From contig NZ_QLIQ01000005.1 of NCBI RefSeq assembly GCF_003428165.1, positions 45,615-109,614 on the forward strand: DNA of 64,000 nt, read 5' to 3'. Source of the DNA: Cysteiniphilum litorale (GTDB lineage Bacteria > Pseudomonadota > Gammaproteobacteria > Francisellales > Francisellaceae). A model generated the notes under the pieces. It did no database searches. It was not told the DNA's origin and was given only the letters and a program-made list of their open reading frames with translations. The position numbers and the translations under genes are program-made. This document shows, piece by piece, positions 7,728 to 15,979 of this stretch; position 1 is the stretch's first letter, and the number at the start of each line of letters is the position of its first letter.

Positions 7728-10199
7728 TTAAACAGTTAGTGCACCAATCCAAGCACCGGATTTAGCGTGCTCAATAGCAGTTTGGTTGAGTTGCAGTGTT
7801 TTGCTGTGATCTTTGATCAGTGCATAAAGCTTTGGATTTGTTTGACTGACCTTTATCACAAAATAGCCCATATCATCGGTATAAGTTTTGGCAAACTGAT
7901 CATCACCACTGATAATGCGCGTGTGTGGCATCGCTTTACCTGAATGATCAACCAGCTGACCAATCACTTCAACCACAGGGAAAATGACTTTTTGTATTTG
8001 ATAAATCGAGCCAGGGTAAAGATTAGCGCGCTCAATATTATCTTTAAAATAAACAGAACGTGCTTCATCGGCATGCTCGTGCACTGCGATTTCGTATTGT
8101 TTATAGTGTCGTAAAGGAATAAAGTTCTGCCCATTTTTTAAAGGATACTTTGCACCATTGATTTGAGCGGACATTTGATAACTATCATCTGGCATTTGCA
8201 TATTAAGCATCACGCCTGATTTGGCAGTTTTATCTTTGTGCATCTTCAGATGATTCGCACCTAAAATAACATTACCTTTAAGGTTACCAGTGGCACTGTA
8301 ATCGTGATCACTACCACGTCCAATTGAGGTAGTTGATAGATCACCTTCTAGCCATTCAGAGGTCAATCCAACACCTGCCATGGCATTATAATAATGCGTA
8401 TGATAGTCAAGATTGGCATTAACATTACGTAGATATGAGCTATCGACTTTCGGCGAGAAGCTAAAGTTATTGGAAACCTGATTGTTTTGCTGTTGGTAAC
8501 GCATGCGGTTATTCATCGAGCTGCCGTCACCAAAGAAGTAAGAGAAGTTAAGGCTTAGCGCATAGCCCTTATCAGTGGTAGTGGTGGAGCTACTAAAATA
8601 GTCATTGTAGCTTGCTGATAAGCTGACATTAAAGCCATGGCGGTTATACAGTGTGCGATAAAGATTAACTGAGATGCTGTCAGATTTATCGCGTAGATTA
8701 TAGCTATAAGTGGTGGAAATCGAACCGATATAAAGCTTTTGCAAATCCAAATAAGTGGACAATCCCGTGCGATTACTTCTTGCTTTAAATGGACTATAAG
8801 TATTGTCACTTTTACTGTTGGTGTTATACCATAAATTGGTGGTGAAATAACTGCTCCATGGTGTGCTTAATTGTAAACTCACCCCATAATTAGCTGTCGA
8901 ATCCATCGCCAGATTTGGCGTGAATTGACTGTTGAAAGGTAAATAGATTTCGTTGTCAATTTCGGTTAATACTAAGTTATTAGCGATATAACCGCCAGCA
9001 TTAATAACCGCATTTTTAGTAACAGCTAATGCGTAATTACCCCCAAGGTAAGGTGCTTTGATGCTACTATCTTGATCTTTGCTGACCATTCCTAGCCAAG
9101 CACGATAGGCTTTATTATCACCATGGAGTTTAGTTAACGTTGAGGGTTTATTGACAATCGCTGTTTGTTTTTGAATGACACTACTACCCTGAGTAATCTC
9201 AATATCAATAGGGTAGATGCCTGAAGGGAAACTCTCGGTTTGCAGGTAATGATTGCCTGCAGTGAAGTTTTGCACCGAAATCAAACGCCCATCTTTATAG
9301 ACATTAACCGTTGAGTTGGCGTCTAAAAATAGCGGGATAGGCACCAGTGCTGGTTTATTATTGACGATAGCCAAGTTGTCTGAACTGCCAAGCTCGGTTA
9401 AGATCCCTTTACCGTTAAAACCATAGCTTAAACGATAACCTGTCTGACCATCATAAAAGTTGACGTTGTTAAAATAACCGGCACGTAGATAGAGGTTGCG
9501 TTGGTCATTTTGCCAATAGACATTGTTCACGCGCGTTTTTTTCTGAGAATTACTTTGTAGAAAATAAAGGCTACTATTTAGGTGATTACGCCCTAAACCG
9601 GTGACATTATTAAGCTCAAGGTAATAATCGGTATTGCGATCATCACTATAGTTAAAGTTCAATTGGTAGCCAAATAATGAGTTGAGCATATTGCTTGATG
9701 GGTTACTTAAATACACGCCATTTTGTCCGGCGCTATATTCAAAAGCATCTTGGGCTAGAAAAAGGGCTAAGGTCATTTGCTCAAAGTCAATATGCGCACT
9801 TAAAAAAGGTTGATCTGCCTGACATAAACCGTGAGATTGAAGTATATCTGAGCAGGAAATGACACTATGTGGATTAAGCCCATCGCTAAAAACTTGACGT
9901 AAAATGGCAATCGTCTCAGCTTTTAAGTGAATTTTCTTATTGGTCAGTATGTCTTCGATATCAAAAAAAATACGCTCATCACGATAGGCAATAGGAAATT
10001 GTCCAAGTTTGATGCCACTGATGCTAATATTGACTTCAAACTGCTCTGACAGTGCTTGTCTAAATTCATTAGGAATCGTGTGATAGCCATGACTGCCTAT
10101 GGCTGGCAATGAGGGTTGCTTGGTACTATTAGCAAAGTTCGCCTCTAGTGCAAATAGTTGCCATAAAGCGAGTGTTATCAATTGGTAGCGGGTTTTCAC
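7728..10199 (-). CDS. Outer-membrane usher, class 5 (CS1/CFA-I) chaperone-usher pathway
   Basis: Outer-membrane pore of 823 residues that recruits chaperone-subunit complexes and assembles the pilus. After a signal peptide come an N-terminal domain, a long beta-barrel with repeated aromatic and Asn/Ser-rich strands, and a plug-like region around YPIDIEITQGSSVIQKQT. The C-terminal domains include a carboxypeptidase-regulatory-like fold (VIGQLVDHSGKAMPHTRI, followed by GYFVIKV). The length fits the TcfC/CooC usher family (about 820-880). The start appears to be GTG at 10199 with AAAGG upstream. The gene follows the major pilin and precedes the minor subunits. Confidence 0.85.
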   Translation of the reverse strand: MKTRYQLITLALWQLFALEANFANSTKQPSLPAIGSHGYHTIPNEFRQALSEQFEVNISISGIKLGQFPIAYRDERIFFDIEDILTNKKIHLKAETIAILRQVFSDGLNPHSVISCSDILQSHGLCQADQPFLSAHIDFEQMTLALFLAQDAFEYSAGQNGVYLSNPSSNMLNSLFGYQLNFNYSDDRNTDYYLELNNVTGLGRNHLNSSLYFLQSNSQKKTRVNNVYWQNDQRNLYLRAGYFNNVNFYDGQTGYRLSYGFNGKGILTELGSSDNLAIVNNKPALVPIPLFLDANSTVNVYKDGRLISVQNFTAGNHYLQTESFPSGIYPIDIEITQGSSVIQKQTAIVNKPSTLTKLHGDNKAYRAWLGMVSKDQDSSIKAPYLGGNYALAVTKNAVINAGGYIANNLVLTEIDNEIYLPFNSQFTPNLAMDSTANYGVSLQLSTPWSSYFTTNLWYNTNSKSDNTYSPFKARSNRTGLSTYLDLQKLYIGSISTTYSYNLRDKSDSISVNLYRTLYNRHGFNVSLSASYNDYFSSSTTTTDKGYALSLNFSYFFGDGSSMNNRMRYQQQNNQVSNNFSFSPKVDSSYLRNVNANLDYHTHYYNAMAGVGLTSEWLEGDLSTTSIGRGSDHDYSATGNLKGNVILGANHLKMHKDKTAKSGVMLNMQMPDDSYQMSAQINGAKYPLKNGQNFIPLRHYKQYEIAVHEHADEARSVYFKDNIERANLYPGSIYQIQKVIFPVVEVIGQLVDHSGKAMPHTRIISGDDQFAKTYTDDMGYFVIKVSQTNPKLYALIKDHSKTLQLNQTAIEHAKSGAWIGALTV

Positions 10200-10406
10200 T
10201 TAAGTTAGTTACCTTTAATTATTGTTAATGTGCTGAACCGACAAACTTACAATTTGTTTTGTTTTAAAAACGCTTAAATTCAAGTCGTAAGTTGACGAAT
10301 TGCATCCATTGCCTGCTATATTTCTCTTGCAAAAAAATTTTGCTTTTTGATATAAAGATAAAGAAAGAAAATAGCAGTTAATAAAATAAGCTTTGGTATT
10401 GATCTA

Positions 10407-10901
10407 TTAAACCAGCTCAATCGTCATAGTGCCATTATATGTATAGGTTCCTTTTGGGGCGCCAGACATATCGAGCTCTTTAAAATTAATGTTAGTAGAA
10501 TTATTCGTTGAATTGAGAGTAACAGTTACACCAGTATTAAAATTAGTATCATTAATTTCATCAGGAGCGTTATCTAGTTGAAGAACAAAAGAGTAGTTAC
10601 CTGTTGAACCATCAGAAAGAACTGGTTGAGTATCCAAGGTTACTTTATAAGCTTGGTTGGTTGTCCCTGAGTAATTGATAAGGTCTTTAAGGATTTCTTT
10701 CTGGTCAATCTTTTTGGTTAGAGGATTGTAAGTGGGAGATGTGATTGCATTTGTGCTGTATGCTGTATGATCATTAACCTCAACTGATAGATTGAGAACA
10801 AAAGTTTGACCAATTGCCATAGCCGAAGTCGGTAATAAAGCGACGCTCACAATTGAGGCAGTGGTTAATCCAGTTAAGATTTTTTTCGTTAGTTTGTTCA
10901 T
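10407..10901 (-). CDS. CS1/CFA-I-type major fimbrial subunit
   Basis: Small exported pilin of 164 residues. A signal peptide ends at SAMA (about residue 29), and the mature part is beta-rich and Thr/Asn-rich. The overall plan (short N-terminal donor strand with alternating hydrophobic residues, FVLNLSVEV, and a final strand TYTNGTMTIELV-like) fits CFA/I and CS1 major subunits. The start ATG has a strong GGAGA site. It lies between chaperone and usher, as in cfaA-cfaB-cfaC. A (TTGAT)5 repeat lies 40-64 bases upstream of the start codon, in the leader or promoter, which suggests phase-variable expression. The gene is preceded by a 231-base gap from the chaperone gene, so it may have its own promoter. 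Confidence 0.8.
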   Translation of the reverse strand: MNKLTKKILTGLTTASIVSVALLPTSAMAIGQTFVLNLSVEVNDHTAYSTNAITSPTYNPLTKKIDQKEILKDLINYSGTTNQAYKVTLDTQPVLSDGSTGNYSFVLQLDNAPDEINDTNFNTGVTVTLNSTNNSTNINFKELDMSGAPKGTYTYNGTMTIELV

Positions 10902-10940
10902 ATTTTTTCTCCATGTTTATTGAGTTTTTAAATTATTTTC

Positions 10941-10965
10941 TTGATTTGATTTGATTTGATTTGAT
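10941..10965. repeat. (TTGAT)5 simple sequence repeat upstream of the pilin gene
   Basis: Exactly five uninterrupted copies of TTGAT, read as (ATCAA)5 on the pilin strand, between 40 and 64 bases upstream of the pilin ATG. The unit length of five is not a multiple of a helical turn. Slippage would therefore shift the spacing of any promoter or operator element across it without changing a reading frame. No other repeat of this kind was seen in the window. Confidence 0.85.
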
Positions 10966-11132
10966 GCTAATACTTCCTCATGTAACCCCCTGAGACTTAT
11001 GTTTTTGTATTTTTTACTTTATTTTTGATTAAAATATTCTCTATTAATCAATGCTTAACATTGAGGGGCAAAGCCAAGGGCATGATGTTTTTTTATGTTG
11101 GAGAAAGATTGCACTTAACGTTGCCCCAAAAA

Positions 11133-11897
11133 TCATACTTTGATCGTTCGACTAAAGGATTTGTCGTTATTTTCTATAATGTCAAAAGTGATCTCTGTGG
11201 CATGCGCTTTACTAATTTCACGTCTGTCATTTGGCATAATCCGTAGCTCTTGGCGTTTATACCCGTTGGTGCAGCCACTGATTTTAGGATCAGCACCAAC
11301 CTTACAGCTTTGCTGCATTTCGACCTTAATCAAGTCATTACCCAGATTTGCAATAACGACATGCTCTTCTTGATCAAATATTTGGGTGTTGAATGTCGAG
11401 CTTGTCGGTTTTACAACCAATTGACTGACGTAGGCAATATTGATCGTGACACCTGCTGATATCTCTTTGACTTCCTCTAGTTGTTTGTTGGACAGCCCAA
11501 AACCATCACCTTTCTCAGGTGTCACCGGAGTTATCGCAATTTTATACAGTTCAGCTTTTTGGTCACTACGTCCTTGTGGTAGGCGAAAACGTATATATCG
11601 GCTTTGTTTGGGGGGAATGATTAGCCTTGTCGGTGTCATAAACACCGATTGGGACATTTCTTTTGCGTTAAGTAAACGCTCGTTTTTGTTGCCCACTGCA
11701 TCGATATCAACATAACTTAACTCGAGCTTAACATAGGCTGTTTTGTCGCTACTGTCGTTATATATCGTTTTGACAAATGAGTCTTTATCAGAAGACCATA
11801 CGTCGTATAGCGAATCAACCGCGATACTTGCATTCAATGATGGAATAAAGACCATTATAAGACAAACAAAAAGAGATAAACGCATTAGTAGTTTCAT
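11133..11897 (-). CDS. Periplasmic fimbrial chaperone, class 5 type
   Basis: First gene of the fimbrial operon, 254 residues, with a clear signal peptide ending near SLNA. The body is a two-domain Ig-like fold: a strand with VKTIYNDSSDKTAYVKLELSYVDI, then RLIIPPKQSRYIRFRLPQG, which holds the conserved G1-strand-preceding Arg/Pro region of pilus chaperones, then YKIAITPVTPEKG. It should bind subunits in the periplasm and deliver them to the usher. It resembles the CooB/CfaA branch more than PapD. The next gene upstream, dotE, is on the opposite strand, so the fimbrial promoter lies in the 351-base gap. Confidence 0.85.
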   Translation of the reverse strand: MKLLMRLSLFVCLIMVFIPSLNASIAVDSLYDVWSSDKDSFVKTIYNDSSDKTAYVKLELSYVDIDAVGNKNERLLNAKEMSQSVFMTPTRLIIPPKQSRYIRFRLPQGRSDQKAELYKIAITPVTPEKGDGFGLSNKQLEEVKEISAGVTINIAYVSQLVVKPTSSTFNTQIFDQEEHVVIANLGNDLIKVEMQQSCKVGADPKISGCTNGYKRQELRIMPNDRREISKAHATEITFDIIENNDKSFSRTIKV

Positions 11898-12248
11898 TTA
11901 ATTAACCTTAAATATTTTTAGTATTGCTTGGAGGTTAATTTGCAGATTTTTGAGAGTGTAAGCTATATTTTGTATGTAGTTTGTTAGCCTAAGATGTATT
12001 GGGTTGTATTAAGCGTTTTTAACTTGAGCCTGAACACATATTGATAGCGATATGAAGTTATCCTACAACAAAACACTACGAAAATGGTTAAGTGCTGAAA
12101 AATTTGTTGTGTGTCAATGTGATATTACCGTGTTCTCCACAGAAATGAGCAGCTAGTTTAAACGTTTTCACATGAAGTTAGGTGGATGCTTGATGCAAGG
12201 ATTTTTAGGCGTAATCTAGTGCTTAATTAAATCAACGCGAAAGTAAAC
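11898..12248. promoter_or_regulatory. Divergent region between fimbrial operon and Dot/Icm block 1
   Basis: 351 AT-rich bases that must hold the promoters of both the fimbrial operon (minus) and the dotE operon (plus). The sequence GCTTAATTAA near 12222 is a short palindromic AT motif close to the dotE start. I could not pair it with a second half-site, so no regulator is proposed. Nothing else gene-like is visible. Confidence 0.4.
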
Positions 12249-12794
12249 ATGGATCCACGATTAAAAGGTATTGATGTCACCGCAACTAAGCATATTGTCA
12301 TTGCAATTGCTCAGTCGGTTTATCCTTTTGTGATTTGTGTTGCTGGCGGAATTGGTTTTATTGTGCTGTTAATTGGTTGTTTTCGGTTAACAAAACACGG
12401 TAAAGCGCAGCAGATGTTTCGCTATTATGCGCCATCTACAACATTTTTTATGATTTTCTCCGGTGTTGTTTTGGTATCGATTACAAACTTCTTTCAGATG
12501 TTGACTGCCAGTTTGTTTCCAACCACTTCACTGAATCCTCAAAACACGTTGTTACGTTATATGAATGACTTTTCAAATGTCAGTACTAATCAACAAACTG
12601 TCTATGTGCTCTATAGTGTACTGATGATTGTTGGACTGGTGTCCTTAACTAGATCCATGATTTTGCTGACAAAAGTATCAGAAGGTCAAGAGGGTCATCT
12701 TGGGCGCACGTTATCACACATGCTAGCAGGGATCATTGCCATGAATGCAGAGTTTGTTGTCAACGCGATCCAGAGTATTAAAGCTTTTTTATAG
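12249..12794 (+). CDS. dotE: Dot/Icm inner-membrane protein DotE (IcmC)
   Basis: Integral membrane protein of 181 residues with about four transmembrane helices (near 17-45, 62-85, 115-138 and 150-175). A glycine-rich first helix is followed by a basic loop (RLTKHGKAQQ). This matches the small inner-membrane DotE/IcmC and DotV family of the T4BSS. Assignment to DotE rests on the next gene being IcmD/DotP, as in the Legionella icmC-icmD pair. It is the first gene of T4BSS block 1. The paralogue DotV is the main alternative. Function: inner-membrane component, precise role unknown. Confidence 0.7.
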   Translation: MDPRLKGIDVTATKHIVIAIAQSVYPFVICVAGGIGFIVLLIGCFRLTKHGKAQQMFRYYAPSTTFFMIFSGVVLVSITNFFQMLTASLFPTTSLNPQNTLLRYMNDFSNVSTNQQTVYVLYSVLMIVGLVSLTRSMILLTKVSEGQEGHLGRTLSHMLAGIIAMNAEFVVNAIQSIKAFL

Positions 12795-12925
12795 GTTGTG
12801 GTGAATAAGTAATAAAAAAAGAAGGATGAGTAGATGATATATTACGGTTTTTATTGGATGAGAAGAGCTCAAATAGAAAATAAAAATAAGCAAAAAAATA
12901 CTATTTTATTAACAAACAGGAGTAG

Positions 12926-13339
12926 ATGATGATCGATAACAAAGGAATAAAAATTGGTCTGGGTATTGCAGTTTTTGCTATTGCAATAACAGGAGCTTAT
13001 GCAGCGGGAACTAATGGCTACAGTCAGAATGATTTTAAAGAATGGGCAAAGCACTTAATCGGTTTTATCTCCCAGATTGAATATTTTGTGCAAGTCGTTG
13101 CAACGCTTGCTGGGATGTGGTTTGTTTATAGTGGGCTGCAGCTATTTAGGAAGCATCATACTACGCAAGGGGCGCAAGGTGAGCATCTTAAAAACGGCTC
13201 TGGTCATTTGTTGATAGGTGTGCTTTTGATGTGCCTTGTTCCAGGGATACAGATGATTCAAGGATCAATTATGAGTGGAGCCGGTGAGAAAAATGCACAG
13301 ACAATGTTCACTGTAAATGAAAATGCACTTAATCAGTAA
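12926..13339 (+). CDS. dotP: Dot/Icm protein DotP (IcmD)
   Basis: Small membrane protein of 137 residues. A hydrophobic N-terminal helix ending in GAYAAG may be cleaved as a signal peptide, and two further hydrophobic stretches (about 50-72 and 88-108) are separated by a basic loop, RKHHTTQG. Size, topology and position after the dotE gene fit IcmD/DotP. AGGAG lies just before two consecutive ATGs (12926 and 12929). The role in the secretion apparatus is not well defined; it is thought to be an inner-membrane component. Confidence 0.75.
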   Translation: MMIDNKGIKIGLGIAVFAIAITGAYAAGTNGYSQNDFKEWAKHLIGFISQIEYFVQVVATLAGMWFVYSGLQLFRKHHTTQGAQGEHLKNGSGHLLIGVLLMCLVPGIQMIQGSIMSGAGEKNAQTMFTVNENALNQ

Positions 13340-13364
13340 ATTTGATGATGGATAACAGATAAAA

Positions 13365-13868
13365 ATGCATACAGTAGATAAATTATTTGTCATCATGGCT
13401 TTGCCAGTTTGTTTATGGTTATCGGGCTGCGCTAATACCAGCAATTTAAAAACGGTACAACAAGATGAGTACCTAAACAAAGTGGTTTTAAACCAAATCA
13501 AGGTATCAACCTCATCGATACAGCATTCATTAGAAAACTTAAATGCAATTGAACTGAGTAAATATGGGCAGCCAAAAATGCCATTTAAGCAGGTAAGATC
13601 CGAGGATTTAAGCAAAGATTTATCGATTACTTGGTATGGACCTATCGAGCCGCTATTAAAACAAATTGCTGACTCCGTTGGCTATAAAGTTGAAACCTTT
13701 GGTAAACAGCCACTGTTTCCAATTGTGATTTTATTGGGGAATTTAAATGCCCCTGTAAATGACTCAGCATTAAATATTTTGACCAATATTGCTGTACAAG
13801 CCAAGGCAAAAGCAGTGCTTTCAATCAACACTAAAGTGCGCGTAATCAGTATAAGGTATGTTGACTAA
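13365..13868 (+). CDS. dotD: Dot/Icm outer-membrane lipoprotein DotD
   Basis: Lipoprotein of 167 residues with a signal peptide and lipobox LSGC (lipidated Cys22). The C-terminal half (about 85-167) resembles the DotD fold, related to secretin N-domains, and ends in VRVISIRYVD. Together with DotC, DotD guides DotH to the outer membrane and forms the T4BSS core complex. The stop shares a base with the dotC start, so the two are tightly coupled. Confidence 0.88.
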   Translation: MHTVDKLFVIMALPVCLWLSGCANTSNLKTVQQDEYLNKVVLNQIKVSTSSIQHSLENLNAIELSKYGQPKMPFKQVRSEDLSKDLSITWYGPIEPLLKQIADSVGYKVETFGKQPLFPIVILLGNLNAPVNDSALNILTNIAVQAKAKAVLSINTKVRVISIRYVD

Positions 13869-14614
13869 TGGTAGCAGACTCACTTTCAAGTATAGAAAAT
13901 TTAAATAAATCAAATAGCACAACGGCAATATACGCTAAAGATGATCTAACTATCAGGCAGCAAGCACTAAAAGAAGCTGCTTTGGCGTTAAGTTCACAAA
14001 TGGCACTGTATCGAGTATCACAAACAGTGAATGCCAAATTGCAAACGCTATCTGGTATTTTATATCAGGCATATAACTTCAATGATTTGTTATTGCCTAA
14101 TCATGTGCTGCCACCAGTTATCCAAACGGCTTATAATGTTTCGCAGTTGTCACCAGATAGTTTGACGATTAAAGCAGGTGCTGAAGTCTATCAAATTGTC
14201 AAACAATCAAAGTTTGTGACCGTGGTGCCAACATGGCGCGATTACTTATGGATGAATTATGCAAAACCTGAGATGCCGGACAAATCAGTTTTGCCGACTA
14301 ATCAAAAGGAGCAGGATTTTTGGAAAGAGATCATTCAAATTGGTTGGCAAAGAGGGTATGAGCAAGGCATTGATATTTTTAAACAAGATATCAGTAAACT
14401 TAATCGCGACTTTAATGGCATGCTGCTTTACCGTCGTTTGGTATTAGAGCACAAAATATCACAACCTTATGTTAAGAAGAATGAATATGGCATTACAGGC
14501 AACGATAATAAACTGGTAATTGATAATCAAAGCTATCAGCTAAAATTATTACCTCAATTTCAGGTTAATAGCAGTCTATGGCAACCCGTACTCCAAGGGA
14601 CATCTAAATCATGA
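13868..14614 (+). CDS. dotC: Dot/Icm core protein DotC, lacking a signal peptide
   Basis: The 248 residues match DotC from RQQALKEAALAL through YNFNDLLLPNHVLPPVI, TWRDYLWM and GMLLYRR to the final NSSLWQPVL. DotC normally starts with a lipoprotein signal and lipidated cysteine. Here the frame begins with about 30 polar residues and no hydrophobic stretch, and a TGA (13862-13864) blocks any longer in-frame N-terminus. Either lipidation is lost, the anchor comes through DotD/DotH, or the signal was lost by mutation. The start overlaps the dotD stop by one base, and the end overlaps dotB by four bases. Confidence 0.9.
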   Translation: MVADSLSSIENLNKSNSTTAIYAKDDLTIRQQALKEAALALSSQMALYRVSQTVNAKLQTLSGILYQAYNFNDLLLPNHVLPPVIQTAYNVSQLSPDSLTIKAGAEVYQIVKQSKFVTVVPTWRDYLWMNYAKPEMPDKSVLPTNQKEQDFWKEIIQIGWQRGYEQGIDIFKQDISKLNRDFNGMLLYRRLVLEHKISQPYVKKNEYGITGNDNKLVIDNQSYQLKLLPQFQVNSSLWQPVLQGTSKS

Positions 14615-15723
14615 CACTTAGTATATTTCACCAAGAGCCCTCTTATTTAATAGAGCAGGATTATTACCACATACTAGAGCAGTGTTATTTGGCAAATTGC
14701 TCTGATATTACCTTGCAAACAGGTGCGCGTGTCATTGCAAATAAAGATGGTCTGGCGATGCCATTGACAAAACGCACATTAACCTATAATGAAATTGAGA
14801 ATGCAGCCAACTTGCTTTATGGCAGTAATGCTGTGGCAAAAGTCTTAAGTGGTAGTGATCTGGATTTTAGCTATACATTACTGATGAAACAAAGGCAAAG
14901 GGTAAGATTTCGCGTCAATATTACGGCTTGTCATAGCATGAATGCTTCGGGCTTACAATTATCACTACGCATTTTGCCTGCTAGCCCACCACTATTAAAT
15001 AAATTAAATGTTACAGATGATCTGTATGATTTGAGCTTAGTGCATGATGGTATTGTGATCGTTTGTGGTGCAACAGGCTCAGGTAAATCAACCTTATTAT
15101 CTTCGATGTTGCAACATCGACTATCTAGGAATTTATATGGTGAAAAGTTAATTACCATGGAGTCACCCATTGAATACCTTTACTCTGTTGATGAAGATAT
15201 GCCAGTGCCTGCCAGTGTAAGTCAATCTGAATTGCCGCGGCAGTTACCCAATTATGCTTATGCCGTAAGAAATGCCATGCGTAGAACGCCAACGGCGATC
15301 ATGGTTGGTGAGTCTCGTGATCAAGATACGTTTTCAGCGGTGATCGAGGCAGCTCTAACAGGGCACGCGGTATACACAACCTTACACAGCAAAAGTGTTG
15401 CAGAAGCATTTCAGCGAGGCTTGATGCTTTTCCCAAAAGAACGCCAATGGACGATTAGGTATGATTTATTGTGCACGCTGAGAGCCATTATCTGGCAGAG
15501 CTTAATACCAACTCAAAAAGGTGGGCGAGTGGCATTAAGAGAGTATTTGTTATTCTCAGATGACAAAGTAAAAACATTGCTTGAGACGCCAGAGCATCAA
15601 TTTGCACAAATGATAAACGAAATGATGCGGCAAGATAAAACCAATATAGATGAACATCTTAAACAGTTATACCAGCAGGGACATTTATTGAGTCCTAATT
15701 TATCAAAACATAGCATACATTAG
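14611..15723 (+). CDS. dotB: Dot/Icm secretion ATPase DotB
   Basis: Hexameric cytoplasmic AAA+ ATPase of the PilT/VirB11 class, 370 residues. Walker A is GATGSGKS (153-160). The Asp-box/Walker B region is followed by VGESRD, and the His box reads TGHAVYTTLHSKS. DotB docks on the DotO hexamer at the inner membrane and powers substrate transport. The gene sits in the dotD-dotC-dotB unit that is also conserved in Legionella. Confidence 0.95.
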   Translation: MTLSIFHQEPSYLIEQDYYHILEQCYLANCSDITLQTGARVIANKDGLAMPLTKRTLTYNEIENAANLLYGSNAVAKVLSGSDLDFSYTLLMKQRQRVRFRVNITACHSMNASGLQLSLRILPASPPLLNKLNVTDDLYDLSLVHDGIVIVCGATGSGKSTLLSSMLQHRLSRNLYGEKLITMESPIEYLYSVDEDMPVPASVSQSELPRQLPNYAYAVRNAMRRTPTAIMVGESRDQDTFSAVIEAALTGHAVYTTLHSKSVAEAFQRGLMLFPKERQWTIRYDLLCTLRAIIWQSLIPTQKGGRVALREYLLFSDDKVKTLLETPEHQFAQMINEMMRQDKTNIDEHLKQLYQQGHLLSPNLSKHSIH

Positions 15724-15733
15724 GTAGGTAGTA

Positions 15734-15979
15734 ATGAGTGATTTAGATGCACATTGGCGTGATTCAGCACGCACCCCGAAATTTTTTGTGATAGATGCAC
15801 AAGTTTTTATTCCAATTGTATTATGTCTATTTCATTTTCGGTTATGGACGGTGTGTTTATGTGCTGTGGTTGCGATAATTTTGATTGTTTTAAATTACTT
15901 TAAACTCAACATAAAGGACTTTTTACAGTTGCTTAGAGAGTTTATCGTCGGTAGAGAAAAAATAGTATATAGAAGATGA
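15734..15979 (+). CDS. icmT: Dot/Icm protein IcmT
   Basis: Membrane protein of 81 residues beginning with DAHWRDSARTPKFFVIDA, which is the hallmark of IcmT (AHWRDSAR.P.FF..DA). One or two hydrophobic helices (about 25-55) and a basic end follow. In Legionella IcmT is needed for secretion and for egress from the host cell. The gene overlaps dotL by four bases. In Legionella icmT precedes icmS; here dotL has come between them. Confidence 0.92.
   Translation: MSDLDAHWRDSARTPKFFVIDAQVFIPIVLCLFHFRLWTVCLCAVVAIILIVLNYFKLNIKDFLQLLREFIVGREKIVYRR

Noticed and set aside
12210..12240. Possible PmrA-type site (CTTAAT) upstream of dotE
   Set aside because: Only one half-site is clear; the tandem spacing needed for PmrA boxes in Legionella and Coxiella is not present.
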